Shown here piece after piece: positions 46,464 to 56,119 of a stretch of 64,000 bases of DNA (position 1 is the stretch's first letter; the number at the start of each line of letters is the position of its first letter). Origin of the DNA: Lichenibacterium minor (GTDB taxonomy: Bacteria > Pseudomonadota > Alphaproteobacteria > Rhizobiales > Beijerinckiaceae); contig NZ_QYBB01000004.1 in assembly GCF_004137685.1 (NCBI RefSeq), positions 62,001 through 126,000 of the forward strand, in the 5' to 3' direction. The notes beneath the pieces are model-generated. The model searched no databases. It saw only the letters and a program-made list of their open reading frames with translations, and was not told where the DNA came from. The position numbers and the translations under genes are program-made.

Positions 46464-46715
46464 CACTGCCGATCGGCGATGCGCGCGAGCAGTTGCGATC
46501 CGGTTGACGACCCCGACCTGCGGGGTTCGGCGCGGCGCTTTCGAGCGACATGCTTAACCGGACGTTTCCGCTTCTTCAACGCCGAACTCGACCGGGCCGC
46601 AACTCTCCGCGTCTCGCGTCCCCTGGAAGCTGACGACACAGAAGAACGGTCTCGGATCGCCCGCACGGCTCGCCGTGCGGGGCGGAACCCGGCCTGCAAC
46701 AGCGAACGGATCATC

Positions 46716-47489
46716 GTGACCCAGAAACCAGCCTCCTCCCCCGCCGAAGCGGACGCCACGCCGGTCGCTTCCGAGAAGGTCGCGCCGCCCCGCGCCAAGT
46801 CCTCGTTCGGCTCGCCGGGATCTCGCCCGGGGTTTCCGTCCAAGTCGATCCGTCCCCAGCCGGGGGTCCAACAGGTGAAAGCCGATTTGGGCAAATCGGT
46901 GGCGAAGGTTCCCGGGTCGCGGCAGGGCTTCAAGGCCGGCGAGTTCATCGTCTACCCGGCGCACGGCGTCGGCGAGATCGTGGCCATCGAGGAGGAGGAG
47001 GTCGCGGGCTTCAAGCTCGAGCTCTTCGTCATCTCCTTCGCCAAGGACAAGATGAAGCTCAAGGTGCCGCTGCCCAAGGTGGCCGCCGTGGGCATGCGCA
47101 AGCTGAGCGAGCCCGAAGCCGTGCAGAAGGGTCTCGACACGCTGGCGGGCCGCGCCCGCGTCAAGCGCACCATGTGGTCCCGCCGCGCCCAGGAATACGA
47201 GGCGAAGATCAACTCGGGCGACCTCATCGCCGTCGCCGAGGTGGTCCGCGACCTGTACCGCTCGGACGCGCAGCCGGAGCAGTCCTATTCCGAGCGCCAG
47301 CTCTACGAGGCGGCGCTCGACCGCTTGGCGCGCGAGATCGCGGCCGTCCAGAAGCTGACCGATTCAGAGGTCAACAAGCTGATCGAAGCGCAGCTCCAGA
47401 AGAGCCCGCGCCGGTCCAAGGCCGAGGCGGAAGCCGACGCCGACGCCGAAGCGGACGAGGCCGAAGGCGACGTCGAGGAAGCCGCCTGA
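46716..47489 (+). CDS. carD: CarD/CdnL-family RNA polymerase-binding regulator
   Basis: About 257 residues. An N-terminal ~70-residue basic, Pro/Ser/Lys-rich extension, probably disordered, precedes the CarD/CdnL core: FKAGEFIVYPAHGVGEIVAI (the RNAP-interacting Tudor-like domain), then helical domain segments with RARVKRTMWSRRAQEYEAKI. The tail is a repetitive Ala/Glu/Asp acidic stretch. CarD stabilises open complexes at rRNA and other promoters. The GTG at 46716 is the best start; the core-only proteins of related species are shorter, so the true start may be downstream. Terminator follows at 47519. Confidence 0.9.
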   Translation: MTQKPASSPAEADATPVASEKVAPPRAKSSFGSPGSRPGFPSKSIRPQPGVQQVKADLGKSVAKVPGSRQGFKAGEFIVYPAHGVGEIVAIEEEEVAGFKLELFVISFAKDKMKLKVPLPKVAAVGMRKLSEPEAVQKGLDTLAGRARVKRTMWSRRAQEYEAKINSGDLIAVAEVVRDLYRSDAQPEQSYSERQLYEAALDRLAREIAAVQKLTDSEVNKLIEAQLQKSPRRSKAEAEADADAEADEAEGDVEEAA

Positions 47490-47518
47490 GCGTCAGTCGG
47501 CGTCAGCGCAAGCAGGTC

Positions 47519-47547
47519 GGCCCGGGCTCGCGCCCGGGCCTTTTTTT
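47519..47547 (+). terminator. Rho-independent terminator of carD
   Basis: A 9-bp perfect stem GGCCCGGGC/GCCCGGGCC (47519-47527/47532-47540) with loop TCGC, followed by T7. It is 30 bp after the carD stop and separates carD from leuA. Confidence 0.92.
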
Positions 47548-47658
47548 CGTCGATGCGGGGCGGCATCCGTTCGACGGGACCGTGGGTCGACGCCCGAAAC
47601 TTCCGCGAGGGGCGGAGTCCGGGCCAACCCTGACGCTCGAGCCCGCGACGATCGCCGC

Positions 47659-47687
47659 TTGATCTTCGGCGTCGCGCACCCTATTCG
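47659..47687 (+). promoter_or_regulatory. Promoter candidate for leuA
   Basis: -35 TTGATC (47659-47664), 17-bp spacer, -10 TATTCG (47682-47687). It is the best-scoring pair by eye in the 384 bp between the carD terminator and leuA, and would start a ~240-nt leader that contains the Leu-rich peptide and hairpin. Confidence 0.4.
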
Positions 47688-47726
47688 ATCCCTGTTGGGC
47701 TCCCTTTCGGTTCGAGCCCGGGATCG
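47686..47726. repeat. Long imperfect palindrome in the leuA leader region
   Basis: CGATCCC (47686-47692) and GGGCTC (47697-47702) pair with GAGCCC (47714-47719) and GGGATCG (47720-47726): 13 base pairs with a 4-nt bulge and an 11-nt loop. It begins at the proposed -10 box, so it could be an operator or the first hairpin of the leader RNA. Confidence 0.55.
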
Positions 47727-47793
47727 TTCGAGGCACGGCGTGGCGGCTTCCGCTCACCATCCGACCCGACCCCACGGTGCGCGCGTCGCGGCC

Positions 47794-47829
47794 GTGCTCC
47801 CGCTCGACCTGCTTCTTAGCCGCCCCTGA
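47794..47829 (+). CDS. Leucine-rich leader peptide upstream of leuA
   Basis: An 11-codon open frame from GTG: V-L-P-L-D-L-L-L-S-R-P, five leucines in eleven residues with three adjacent. It ends at a TGA that lies inside the 5' arm of a strong hairpin, 102 bp before leuA. This is the expected layout of a transcription-attenuation leader peptide for leucine biosynthesis; leader peptides of this kind have been predicted upstream of leuA in alphaproteobacteria. No clear Shine-Dalgarno is seen. Confidence 0.55.
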   Translation: MLPLDLLLSRP

Positions 47830-47864
47830 GGGCCGGCCGGGCTTCGCGCCTGGGCGCTCAGGGG
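47823..47864 (+). promoter_or_regulatory. Attenuator-type hairpin of the leuA leader
   Basis: CCCCTGAG (47823-47830), covering the last codon and stop of the leader peptide, is perfectly complementary to CTCAGGGG (47857-47864). A competing inner pairing GCGCC/GGCGC (47846-47850/47853-47857) overlaps the 3' arm. The downstream U-rich element is weak (CCTTTTC near 47885), so termination efficiency is uncertain. Confidence 0.5.
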
Positions 47865-47931
47865 ACCGCGAGCCTTCATCCCATCCTTTTCAGGGCGGCG
47901 TCCGCGCGCCCGCACCCTTCGAGGCCCTTCC

Positions 47932-49494
<1,563 letters not shown>

Positions 49495-49504
49495 CGCATC
49501 AGCG

Positions 49505-49535
49505 GCCCGCCGCGGCGATCGACGCCGCGGCGGGC
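49505..49535 (+). terminator. 13-bp GC hairpin after leuA
   Basis: GCCCGCCGCGGCG (49505-49517) pairs perfectly with CGCCGCGGCGGGC (49523-49535), loop ATCGA, 10 bp after the leuA stop. There is no U-run. It is probably the leuA transcript end or a Rho-aided terminator. Confidence 0.5.
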
Positions 49536-49553
49536 ATTCCGGGCAAAAACCGC

Positions 49554-49582
49554 TTTACAGCCCGGGCGACCGCCCCTATACA
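49554..49582 (+). promoter_or_regulatory. Sigma-70-type promoter for tRNA-Lys
   Basis: -35 TTTACA (49554-49559), 17-bp spacer, -10 TATACA (49577-49582). The -10 is 36 bp upstream of the mature tRNA. Confidence 0.65.
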
Positions 49583-49618
49583 CGGCTCATCGGCGGGGCG
49601 CGCCCCGGTCGAGAGCGT

Positions 49619-49694
<76 letters not shown>

Positions 49695-49696
49695 TC

Positions 49697-49710
49697 AACG
49701 CTTCGGCGTT
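49697..49710 (+). terminator. TTCG-loop hairpin after tRNA-Lys
   Basis: AACGC-TTCG-GCGTT, a 5-bp stem with the very stable cUUCGg loop, 2 nt past the encoded CCA. No U-run; it may mark the primary transcript end or a processing signal. Confidence 0.35.
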
Positions 49711-49866
49711 CCTGAAGAACTCCTCTTAAAGTCAGCGCTGATTCATAACGTTGATCGAACCCCTTCATTCCTTCGCCGGGTGCCGATCTCGCGTTCCGCT
49801 GCGTCCTGCTGCGGTTTTCCCCGTTTTTCACAGGCGCGCCTCTTCCCCTGACCGCGCCCGGCGTTA

Positions 49867-49881
49867 GAACAAAACAAGAAC
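49867..49881. promoter_or_regulatory. LexA-like box GAAC-N7-GAAC
   Basis: GAACAAAACAAGAAC matches the direct-repeat SOS box of alphaproteobacteria (GTTC-N7-GTTC, read here as its complement). It ends 14 bp before the ATG of a small gene and lies in a short A-rich patch. About one such match is expected by chance in a window this size, so position is the main support. Confidence 0.45.
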
Positions 49882-49895
49882 GTTTGGGGGCGGCC

Positions 49896-50117
49896 ATGGC
49901 TTACGCGATCGGGGATGTGGTGTGGCTCCGGCGGGATTCGCGTCTCGTCGGCCTCCGGGGACGCGTGGGGACCAACCTCGGCAAGGTCGGCGACGTGTGG
50001 GTGGAGGGGGATGGGGAGCACATCAGCGTCGTCTACGAGGACGAACAGGTGCTCGCCATCGACCTTTCGGCTTCGGAGTTCGTCGGCGAGCGGCGCCACC
50101 CGGCGGCGGCGCCCTGA
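49896..50117 (+). CDS. Small protein of unknown function behind a LexA-like box
   Basis: A 73-residue soluble protein beginning MAYAIGDVVWLRRDSRLVGL, with a beta-rich pattern (GLRGRVGTNLGKVGDVWVEG) that looks like a small KOW/SH3-like barrel, then EDEQVLAIDLSASEF. The ATG at 49896 has GGGGG 6-10 nt upstream. I do not recognise a named family. The upstream box raises the possibility of DNA-damage induction. It is the only gene between tRNA-Lys and a 347-bp gap. Confidence 0.6.
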   Translation: MAYAIGDVVWLRRDSRLVGLRGRVGTNLGKVGDVWVEGDGEHISVVYEDEQVLAIDLSASEFVGERRHPAAAP

Positions 50118-50464
50118 GGCACGCTGCTTTCGGAGCGAGGCGACGGGATCCGGTGCCGCGATGGGCGAGGCGCCGGCGCGCGGCGAGCGCTGCGGCCGCC
50201 GCCCGTTTCGCGGCGGGAGGGCGGCTTGGCCGGCCCCGGCGTCCATCGCCGGTCTGCATGGCCTGCGCGGCGGACGAAGACGCGCCCGCCCGCCCCCGAT
50301 GGCCACATCGATCGATTGCACGCCGTCGGGTTACGATTGCCGAATCAAATCGTTGATCGTTAACCTTGCCGACGGGCGAGGGGGCGGCAGGCCGGAGAGA
50401 CCGGGGAGCCGGACGGCGATCGCGCGCCCGCGACGGGATCGGAGCTCGACGGGATGGGTCCAGC
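50118..50464. other. 347-bp intergenic region
   Basis: No supported gene. The distinctive part is an A/T-richer patch at about 50310-50375 (ATCGATCGATTGC, ACGATTGCCGAATCAAATCG, TTGATCGTTAACC), which is the most likely site of the promoter for the outer-membrane-like protein. The remainder is Arg/Ala-codon-like GC sequence with open frames but no family signal. Confidence 0.4.
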
Positions 50465-51283
50465 GTGACCGCGACGGCGCCGCGCCGCCCGCATCGGGCT
50501 TGCGTCGGCCTGCTCTTCGGCCTGGGCTGGCTCGCGTCCGCCGGTCCGTCGGCGGCCGGCGCCTGGAACCGGCGCGCGGGCGAAGGCCTCGCCATCATCG
50601 ATTACACGTTGGGCTCGGGGACCGATTACTTCGACGGCGGCGGTCATCTCGCTCCCGCGCGGCACTATGCCAAATCCGAACTCGCCGCCTACCTGGAATA
50701 CGGCGCCACCGACGCGCTGACCCTCGTCGCCCGCCCGTCGCTCGACGACGTCCACGTCGGGGCACCCGGCGCCGGCGTTTATCGCGGGTTCGGCAGCAGC
50801 GCCGTCGGGGCGCAGTGGCAGGCGCTGGTCTTCGGTCCGGCGGTGCTGGCCTTGCAGGGCACGTTCGCAATCCCCGGCTCGACCTCCCGCAGCGATCCGG
50901 CCGTGGTCGGCAACACTGCGCGGGAAGGCGACCTGCGCGTCCTCGCGGGCGTCGGGCTGCCCGTGTTGTTCCGGCCTTTCATCGATCTCCAGGGCAGCTA
51001 CCGCATCCGCTCGGGCGGGGCGGCCGCGCAGTGGCACGGCGACGCCACCTTCGGCTTCTACCCGACCGACAAGCTGCTGATCCTGCTGCAAAGCTTCTCC
51101 ACCGTGCCGACGGGGCCGGGCGACGCGCGGCTGCCCAGCTTCCGCGCCACCCGCCTGGAGCTCAAAGGCGTCTACGCCCTGACGGAGGCCTGGGCGGTGC
51201 AGCTCGGCGCCTTCACGACCGCCCGGGGGCGGGACGCCCTGCGCGAGCGGGGCTTCACCACCGGGGTTTGGTGGTTCTTCTGA
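50465..51283 (+). CDS. Secreted beta-rich (outer-membrane-like) protein of unknown function
   Basis: About 272 residues. The GTG at 50465 gives a basic N-region then a hydrophobic signal core (ACVGLLFGLGWLASAGPSAAG). The mature part alternates hydrophobic and polar residues in strand-like stretches (YAKSELAAYLEYGATDALTL; WQALVFGPAVLALQGTF) and ends in ...TTGVWWFF, a C-terminal aromatic residue as in outer-membrane beta-barrels recognised by BamA. I infer a barrel of about 12 strands. I cannot name a family or a substrate. Confidence 0.65.
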   Translation: MTATAPRRPHRACVGLLFGLGWLASAGPSAAGAWNRRAGEGLAIIDYTLGSGTDYFDGGGHLAPARHYAKSELAAYLEYGATDALTLVARPSLDDVHVGAPGAGVYRGFGSSAVGAQWQALVFGPAVLALQGTFAIPGSTSRSDPAVVGNTAREGDLRVLAGVGLPVLFRPFIDLQGSYRIRSGGAAAQWHGDATFGFYPTDKLLILLQSFSTVPTGPGDARLPSFRATRLELKGVYALTEAWAVQLGAFTTARGRDALRERGFTTGVWWFF

Positions 51284-51308
51284 CCCCGTCGCGGCCCGGA
51301 CTTTCCCG

Positions 51309-51336
51309 TTGTCAGGCGAGGCCGATCCGCTAGAAT
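51309..51336 (+). promoter_or_regulatory. Sigma-70-type promoter candidate for tRNA-Thr
   Basis: -35 TTGTCA (51309-51314), 16-bp spacer, -10 TAGAAT (51331-51336). The tRNA begins only 9 bp past the -10, so the primary transcript would start almost at the mature 5' end. Confidence 0.55.
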
Positions 51337-51345
51337 GCCGAGGTC

Positions 51346-51418
51346 GCCGGTTTAGCTCAGATGGTAGAGCAGCGGTTTTGTAAACCGAAGGTCGCGGGTT
51401 CGATTCCTGCAACCGGCA
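51346..51418 (+). tRNA. tRNA-Thr (TGT)
   Basis: A cloverleaf with acceptor stem GCCGGTT/AACCGGC, anticodon loop TTTGTAA (anticodon TGT), T arm GCGGGTTCGATTCCTGC with one G-T pair, and A discriminator. The next bases are CCG, so the CCA end is not fully encoded, unlike the other two tRNAs in the window. Confidence 0.96.
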
Positions 51419-51474
51419 CCGGGCCCCGCGCCCCTCCGGAACGGACATCGGCCTCGCCGGCCCCGGAGCCCCAT

Positions 51475-51987
51475 TCACACGCCCAGCGGGCTCGACTCCG
51501 CCAGCCCGCCGTCCTGGTACAGCAGCGGCGACACCGCGGCCGACACGTGCACCGACGCCACCTCGCCGATGAGGATGGAATGCGATCCGTAGTCCACCGT
51601 CTGCCGCAGGTGGCAGAACAGGCTGGCCTGCGCGTCCTCGAGGTAGGGCATGCCGCCGTCGCGGTGGCTCCAGGCGCCGTGGCCGAAGCGCGCCTCGCCT
51701 TCCGTGCCGCCGCCGAAGGGGCCGACCAGCCCCGCGTGGCCGGTGCCGAGCACGTTCACGCAGTAGCGGCCCGTGTCGACGATGATGGCGTGGATGCTGG
51801 CCGAACGATTGACGCAGATCAGCAGGGTGGGAGGCGCCGTGGTGACGGAGGTCACGGCCGTCGCCGCCATGCCGTAACGGCGCCCTTCGCGCCCCGCCGT
51901 GACGATCGTGACGGTCGCGGCCAGCCTGCGCATCGCGAGTTTGAAGCCGGCGGCGAGGTCGGGGTGCGGGCGGTGGTCGGGCGACAT
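51475..51987 (-). CDS. Flavin reductase-like (DIM6/NTAB family) protein
   Basis: A 170-residue FMN-binding split-barrel protein: FKLAMRRLAATVTIVTAG, the GMAATAVTSVTTAPPTLLIC core, and the HxxLIGEV-like segment (GSHSILIGEV). It is of the short flavin reductase type that supplies reduced flavin to two-component monooxygenases; no monooxygenase is adjacent. The ATG at 51987 fits the domain; the in-frame extension to 52131 is Arg/Pro-rich and unlikely. Confidence 0.88.
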   Translation of the reverse strand: MSPDHRPHPDLAAGFKLAMRRLAATVTIVTAGREGRRYGMAATAVTSVTTAPPTLLICVNRSASIHAIIVDTGRYCVNVLGTGHAGLVGPFGGGTEGEARFGHGAWSHRDGGMPYLEDAQASLFCHLRQTVDYGSHSILIGEVASVHVSAAVSPLLYQDGGLAESSPLGV

Positions 51988-52188
51988 CGGCTCGGGTTCC
52001 GGCGCGAGGCCGGGGGGACCGGGCGCGGCAAGGGCGGGGCTCACCGCCCTAGCACGATCGCGCGCGCGCCGGGAGCGGCGGCCCTCCCGGGCGGGGGTCG
52101 CGCGCGCTGCGCCACCGTCCCCGGGCGACACCCGCGCCCGTGCGCGGACGCGAAGGGGCGGAGCGCGCGATGGGCGCCGCTCGCCGGC

Positions 52189-54534
52189 TCAGCCGCCGAA
52201 CAGCTTGTCCAACAGGCCGCGGTCGTCGCGCGACACGGCATCGCGGCGCCGCGGCGGCTCGTCGGGCACGGCGGACGGCGGCATCGGCTCGTCGCTGTAG
52301 CGCGGGTCGTCGACGCCGGCCGGGGGCGCCGCCGCGGCGATCGAGCCCGTCGCCGCCGGGACCGTTCCGCCCCGCGTCGCGGCGGGAAGCGCGCCGCCGT
52401 CGAGCAACGCCTTCGTGCGGTCGATGAGGGACGCCAGCGGCGTGCCGTCGGCGCCGGCGGGCGCGGCCGGCGGATGCCACGTGCCCGGCAGCGGCACCGG
52501 CGCCTGCCCCTTCAAAGCCGCCTTCATGAAGCGGCTCCAGGCGTCCACGGGGAGATTGCCGCCGGACGCTTTCCGGGTGGGCGTGCCGTCGTCGTTGCCG
52601 AACCACACGCCCGTGACGAGCCTGGCCGTGTAGCCGACGAACCAGGCGTCGCGCCAATCCTGGCTCGTGCCCGTCTTGCCGGCCGCCTGCCAGCCCGGCA
52701 ACTCCGCCTTGCGGGCGGTGCCGGTCAGCAGCGTTTCCTGCATCATGGCGTTCATCATGCCGACATAGGCGGGGTCGACGGCCCGGCCCATCGTGGCGTT
52801 GCGGCGCTGGTAGAGCACCTTGCCGGCCGTGGTGCGGACCTTGGTGATGATGTGGGGCTGCACCGCGATGCCGCCGTTGGCGAAGGGTGCATAGGCGGAT
52901 GTCAGCTCCAGCGGCGACACTTCCGACGTCCCGAGCGCGATGGACGCGTTGGGCTGCAGCTCCGACGTGATGCCGAGCCGGTGCGCGGTCGCCACCACGG
53001 CCTTCGCCCCCACCTCGACGCCGAGCCGCACCGCCACGGTGTTCAAGGACAGCGACAGGGCCTTGGTGAGGGTCACGGGGCCGAAATATTCGTGGGAATA
53101 GTTTTCCGGGTGCCACCCCTTGATGGTGATCGGCCCGTCCTCCCGCACGCTGTCGGGCGTGAGTCCGGCTTCCAGCGCCGACAGGTAGACGAAGGGCTTG
53201 AAGGACGAGCCCGGCTGGCGCTTCGCCGCCACGGCCCGGTCGAACTGGCTGTCGGCATAGTCCCGGCCGCCGATCAGCGCCTTGATGGCCCCGTCGGGGG
53301 CGACCGACACCAGCGCGCCCTGGCTCACCCCGTAGCGACCGCCGCCCTTGTTCAGCGTGTCGACCAGAGCCCGCTCGCCGGCGGCTTCCAGGGCCGGGCT
53401 GATCGTCGTCGTGACGACGATGTCGTCGTCGACCGCCCCGACCGTATCGTCGAGCATGTCCATCACGTAGTCGGCGGCGTAGTTCACGGCCCCGCTGCCG
53501 CGCTCCTTCACGGCATGGGCCGGGTGGGCGAGGGCGTCGGCGGCCGCGGCGGGCGTGACGTAGCCCTCGTCGCGCATCGCCGCGACGACCTGGGCGGCGC
53601 GGTCCACGGCGCCCTGGGGGTTGCGGTTCGGCGCGAGCTTCGTCGGCGCCTTCATCAGCCCGGCCAGCATGGCGGCCTCGGCCACCGACACCTTGGCGGC
53701 CCCATGCCCGAAGTAATGCAGCGAGGCCGCCTCCACCCCGTATGAGCCCGAGCCGAAATACACGCGGTTGAGGTAGAGTTCGAGGATCTGGTCCTTGCTG
53801 TACTTGTGCTCGAGCCAGACGGCGAGGATCGCTTCCTGGATCTTGCGCGACATCGTGCGCTCCTGGGTCAGGAACACGTTCTTGGCGAGCTGCTGCGTCA
53901 GGGTCGAGCCGCCCTGCACGCCGCCGCGGCGCAGCGCGTTGGCCAGGACCGCGCGGGCGATGCCGGCGGGGTCCACCCCCCAATGCTTGTAGAAACGCCT
54001 GTCCTCGATGGCGACGAAGGCCTTCGGCAGGTAGGGCGGCAGGTCGGCCAGGCGGATCGCGGCGCCGCCCGTGTCGCCACGATTGGCGAGCGGCGTGCCG
54101 TCGTCGCCCTGGATGGCGATGTTGGGCGGACGCTTCGGCACGGCGAGCTGGTCGATGGGCGGCAGGCGGCTCGCCTGGTAGGCGACGGTGCCGGCCGCGC
54201 CGAACCCGGCCCACAGGCCGAGGATGAGGCACCAGTAGACGAGCCGGCCGAGGATGCCCCGCCGCCGCCGCCCGCCGGCCCGCCGGCCGCCGCCCGAGCC
54301 CCCGCGCCAGCCCGTGGGGCCGCGCCGCTCGCCGTCGAGGTCGATCTCGCCGCGGCGGGTTCGGCGCTCGGCGGCGCTCGGGGCGAAGGAGGGTTCGCGC
54401 CGCTCGTCGCGCGATGCGCGGGCCGGTCGCCGGCCGGGGCGGTCATCGGGATCGGCGCGCAACGCGCCGTCGCGGACGTCGTCGAGCCGAGGTTCGCGGC
54501 GCCGCATCTGTCCGCCGTCCCGACCCCTCGCCAT
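52189..54534 (-). CDS. Class A penicillin-binding protein (PBP1A-type)
   Basis: A 781-residue bifunctional peptidoglycan synthase. A long basic, disordered cytoplasmic N-terminus (about 95 residues, Arg/Gly-rich) precedes one transmembrane helix (LVYWCLILGLWAGFGAAG). The GT51 glycosyltransferase domain has EDRRFYKHWGVD and GGSTLTQQLAKN; the transpeptidase domain has SSFK (Ser near 441), SLN and KTGT. The C-terminal ~80 residues are Pro/Ala-rich. A GTG directly before the ATG at 54534 is an equivalent start. It is divergent from purD with 162 bp between. Confidence 0.94.
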   Translation of the reverse strand: MARGRDGGQMRRREPRLDDVRDGALRADPDDRPGRRPARASRDERREPSFAPSAAERRTRRGEIDLDGERRGPTGWRGGSGGGRRAGGRRRRGILGRLVYWCLILGLWAGFGAAGTVAYQASRLPPIDQLAVPKRPPNIAIQGDDGTPLANRGDTGGAAIRLADLPPYLPKAFVAIEDRRFYKHWGVDPAGIARAVLANALRRGGVQGGSTLTQQLAKNVFLTQERTMSRKIQEAILAVWLEHKYSKDQILELYLNRVYFGSGSYGVEAASLHYFGHGAAKVSVAEAAMLAGLMKAPTKLAPNRNPQGAVDRAAQVVAAMRDEGYVTPAAAADALAHPAHAVKERGSGAVNYAADYVMDMLDDTVGAVDDDIVVTTTISPALEAAGERALVDTLNKGGGRYGVSQGALVSVAPDGAIKALIGGRDYADSQFDRAVAAKRQPGSSFKPFVYLSALEAGLTPDSVREDGPITIKGWHPENYSHEYFGPVTLTKALSLSLNTVAVRLGVEVGAKAVVATAHRLGITSELQPNASIALGTSEVSPLELTSAYAPFANGGIAVQPHIITKVRTTAGKVLYQRRNATMGRAVDPAYVGMMNAMMQETLLTGTARKAELPGWQAAGKTGTSQDWRDAWFVGYTARLVTGVWFGNDDGTPTRKASGGNLPVDAWSRFMKAALKGQAPVPLPGTWHPPAAPAGADGTPLASLIDRTKALLDGGALPAATRGGTVPAATGSIAAAAPPAGVDDPRYSDEPMPPSAVPDEPPRRRDAVSRDDRGLLDKLFGG

Positions 54535-54696
54535 CACGCGCCTTCACGCCCCTTCGTGTTCCCCGTCCCTGTCGAGGCTAACGGCGGCGAATTAAGGGCC
54601 GGTGAAGCCCGGAATGCGAAGCCGCCGCCAGTGTTTTGAAACGCCGCGGGAATCGTGCGAGACAGGCGCGACTCCAGTTTCAGGAACACGCGTCCA

Positions 54697-55974
54697 GTGG
54701 CCGACACGATCGACGTCCTCATCCTCGGCGCGGGCGGCCGGGAACACGCGCTGGCCGCCGCCCTCGCGCCGAGTCCCCGCCTCGGCCGGCTCTTCGTGGC
54801 GCCCGGGAACCCCGGCACCGCCGCCCTCGCCGCCAACGTCGCCCTGGACTCGTGCGACCCGGGCGCCGTCGTGGCCTTCGCCCGACGGGAAGGGATCGGC
54901 CTCGTCGTGGTGGGCCCCGAGGCGCCGCTCGTCGCCGGCGTCGCCGACGCGCTGGAGGGGGCCGGCATCGCGGTCTTCGGCCCGTCGCGCGCCGCGGCCG
55001 CGCTCGAAGGCTCGAAGGGCTTCACCAAGGACCTCGCGCGCGACGTCGCCATCCCGACCGCCGGCTACGGCCGCTTCCATTCGGCCGAGGCCGCCCGGGC
55101 GCATCTGGCCGACGTCCCCTACCCCACCGTGATCAAGGCCGACGGACTCGCCGCCGGCAAGGGCGTGGTGATCGCGGCCGACCGGGCCGAAGCCGAGCGC
55201 AGCGTGGACTTCATGTTCGGCGGCGGCTTCGGCGCCGCCGGTTCGTCGGTGGTGATCGAAGAGTTCATGGAAGGCGAGGAGCTGTCGTTCTTCGCCCTGT
55301 GCGACGGCATCCGCGCGCTGCCCTTCGCGTCGGCGCAGGACCACAAGCGCGTGGGCGAGGGCGACACCGGGCCCAACACGGGCGGCATGGGCGCCATCTC
55401 GCCCGCCCCCGTGCTCGACGCCGCGCTGGAAGCCCGCATCATGGCCGAGATCGTCGAGCCGACGCTGCGCGGCATGCGGGACCGCGGCACGCCCTTCCGG
55501 GGCGTGCTCTTCGTCGGCCTGATGCTGACGGCGGACGGGCCGAAGCTCATCGAGTTCAACGTCCGCTTCGGCGATCCCGAAACCCAGGCCATGCTGCCCC
55601 GGCTCGACGCGGACCTGTTGCCGCTGCTCGAAGCGGTGGCCCGCGGGGCCCTGCCGGCCGGGCCGGTGCGGCTTCGCCCCGAGGTCGCGGTGTCGGTGGT
55701 GATGGCGGCGCGGGGCTACCCCGACGCGCCGCTGAAGGGCACGGAGGTCCGCGGCCTCGACGCCGCCGCGGCCGTCCCCGGCGTCACGCTGTTCCACGCC
55801 GGCACGCGGGCCGAGGACGGACGCATGCTCGCCGACGGCGGCCGCGTGCTGACCCTCGTCGGGCGGGGCCGCGACGTCGCGGAAGCCCGCGCCCGCGCCT
55901 ACGCGGGAGTGGACGCGCTCGACTGGCCGGACGGCTTCTGCCGCCGCGACATCGGCCTGCGCTCCCGGCCCTGA
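54697..55974 (+). CDS. purD: Phosphoribosylamine-glycine ligase
   Basis: A 425-residue ATP-grasp enzyme, the second step of purine synthesis, joining glycine to phosphoribosylamine. It has VLILGAGGREHALA at the N-terminus, KADGLAAGKGV in the ATP-grasp domain, and GPNTGGMGAISP and EFNVRFGDPETQ near the active site. The GTG at 54697 gives the family-standard N-terminus; an ATG at 54655 would add 14 residues without conservation. Length is normal. It stands alone here. Confidence 0.95.
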   Translation: MADTIDVLILGAGGREHALAAALAPSPRLGRLFVAPGNPGTAALAANVALDSCDPGAVVAFARREGIGLVVVGPEAPLVAGVADALEGAGIAVFGPSRAAAALEGSKGFTKDLARDVAIPTAGYGRFHSAEAARAHLADVPYPTVIKADGLAAGKGVVIAADRAEAERSVDFMFGGGFGAAGSSVVIEEFMEGEELSFFALCDGIRALPFASAQDHKRVGEGDTGPNTGGMGAISPAPVLDAALEARIMAEIVEPTLRGMRDRGTPFRGVLFVGLMLTADGPKLIEFNVRFGDPETQAMLPRLDADLLPLLEAVARGALPAGPVRLRPEVAVSVVMAARGYPDAPLKGTEVRGLDAAAAVPGVTLFHAGTRAEDGRMLADGGRVLTLVGRGRDVAEARARAYAGVDALDWPDGFCRRDIGLRSRP

Positions 55975-56119
55975 GCAGGAGGGGCACGAGCCCCGCCCCG
56001 GCCTTCAGCGCGACCGCCGTCAGCCCGACGTTTCCGTGGCGCGGGCCGATGTCACGCGACCGTCACCCTTCACGCCTAGCCCGGTCGACGGACTTCAGCG
56101 ACGACGGGACGGTTCGACG

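Noticed and set aside
47700..47726. T-arm-like GGTTCGAGCCC motif, considered as a tRNA remnant
   Set aside because: There is no matching acceptor, D or anticodon arm; the bases are explained by the local palindrome.
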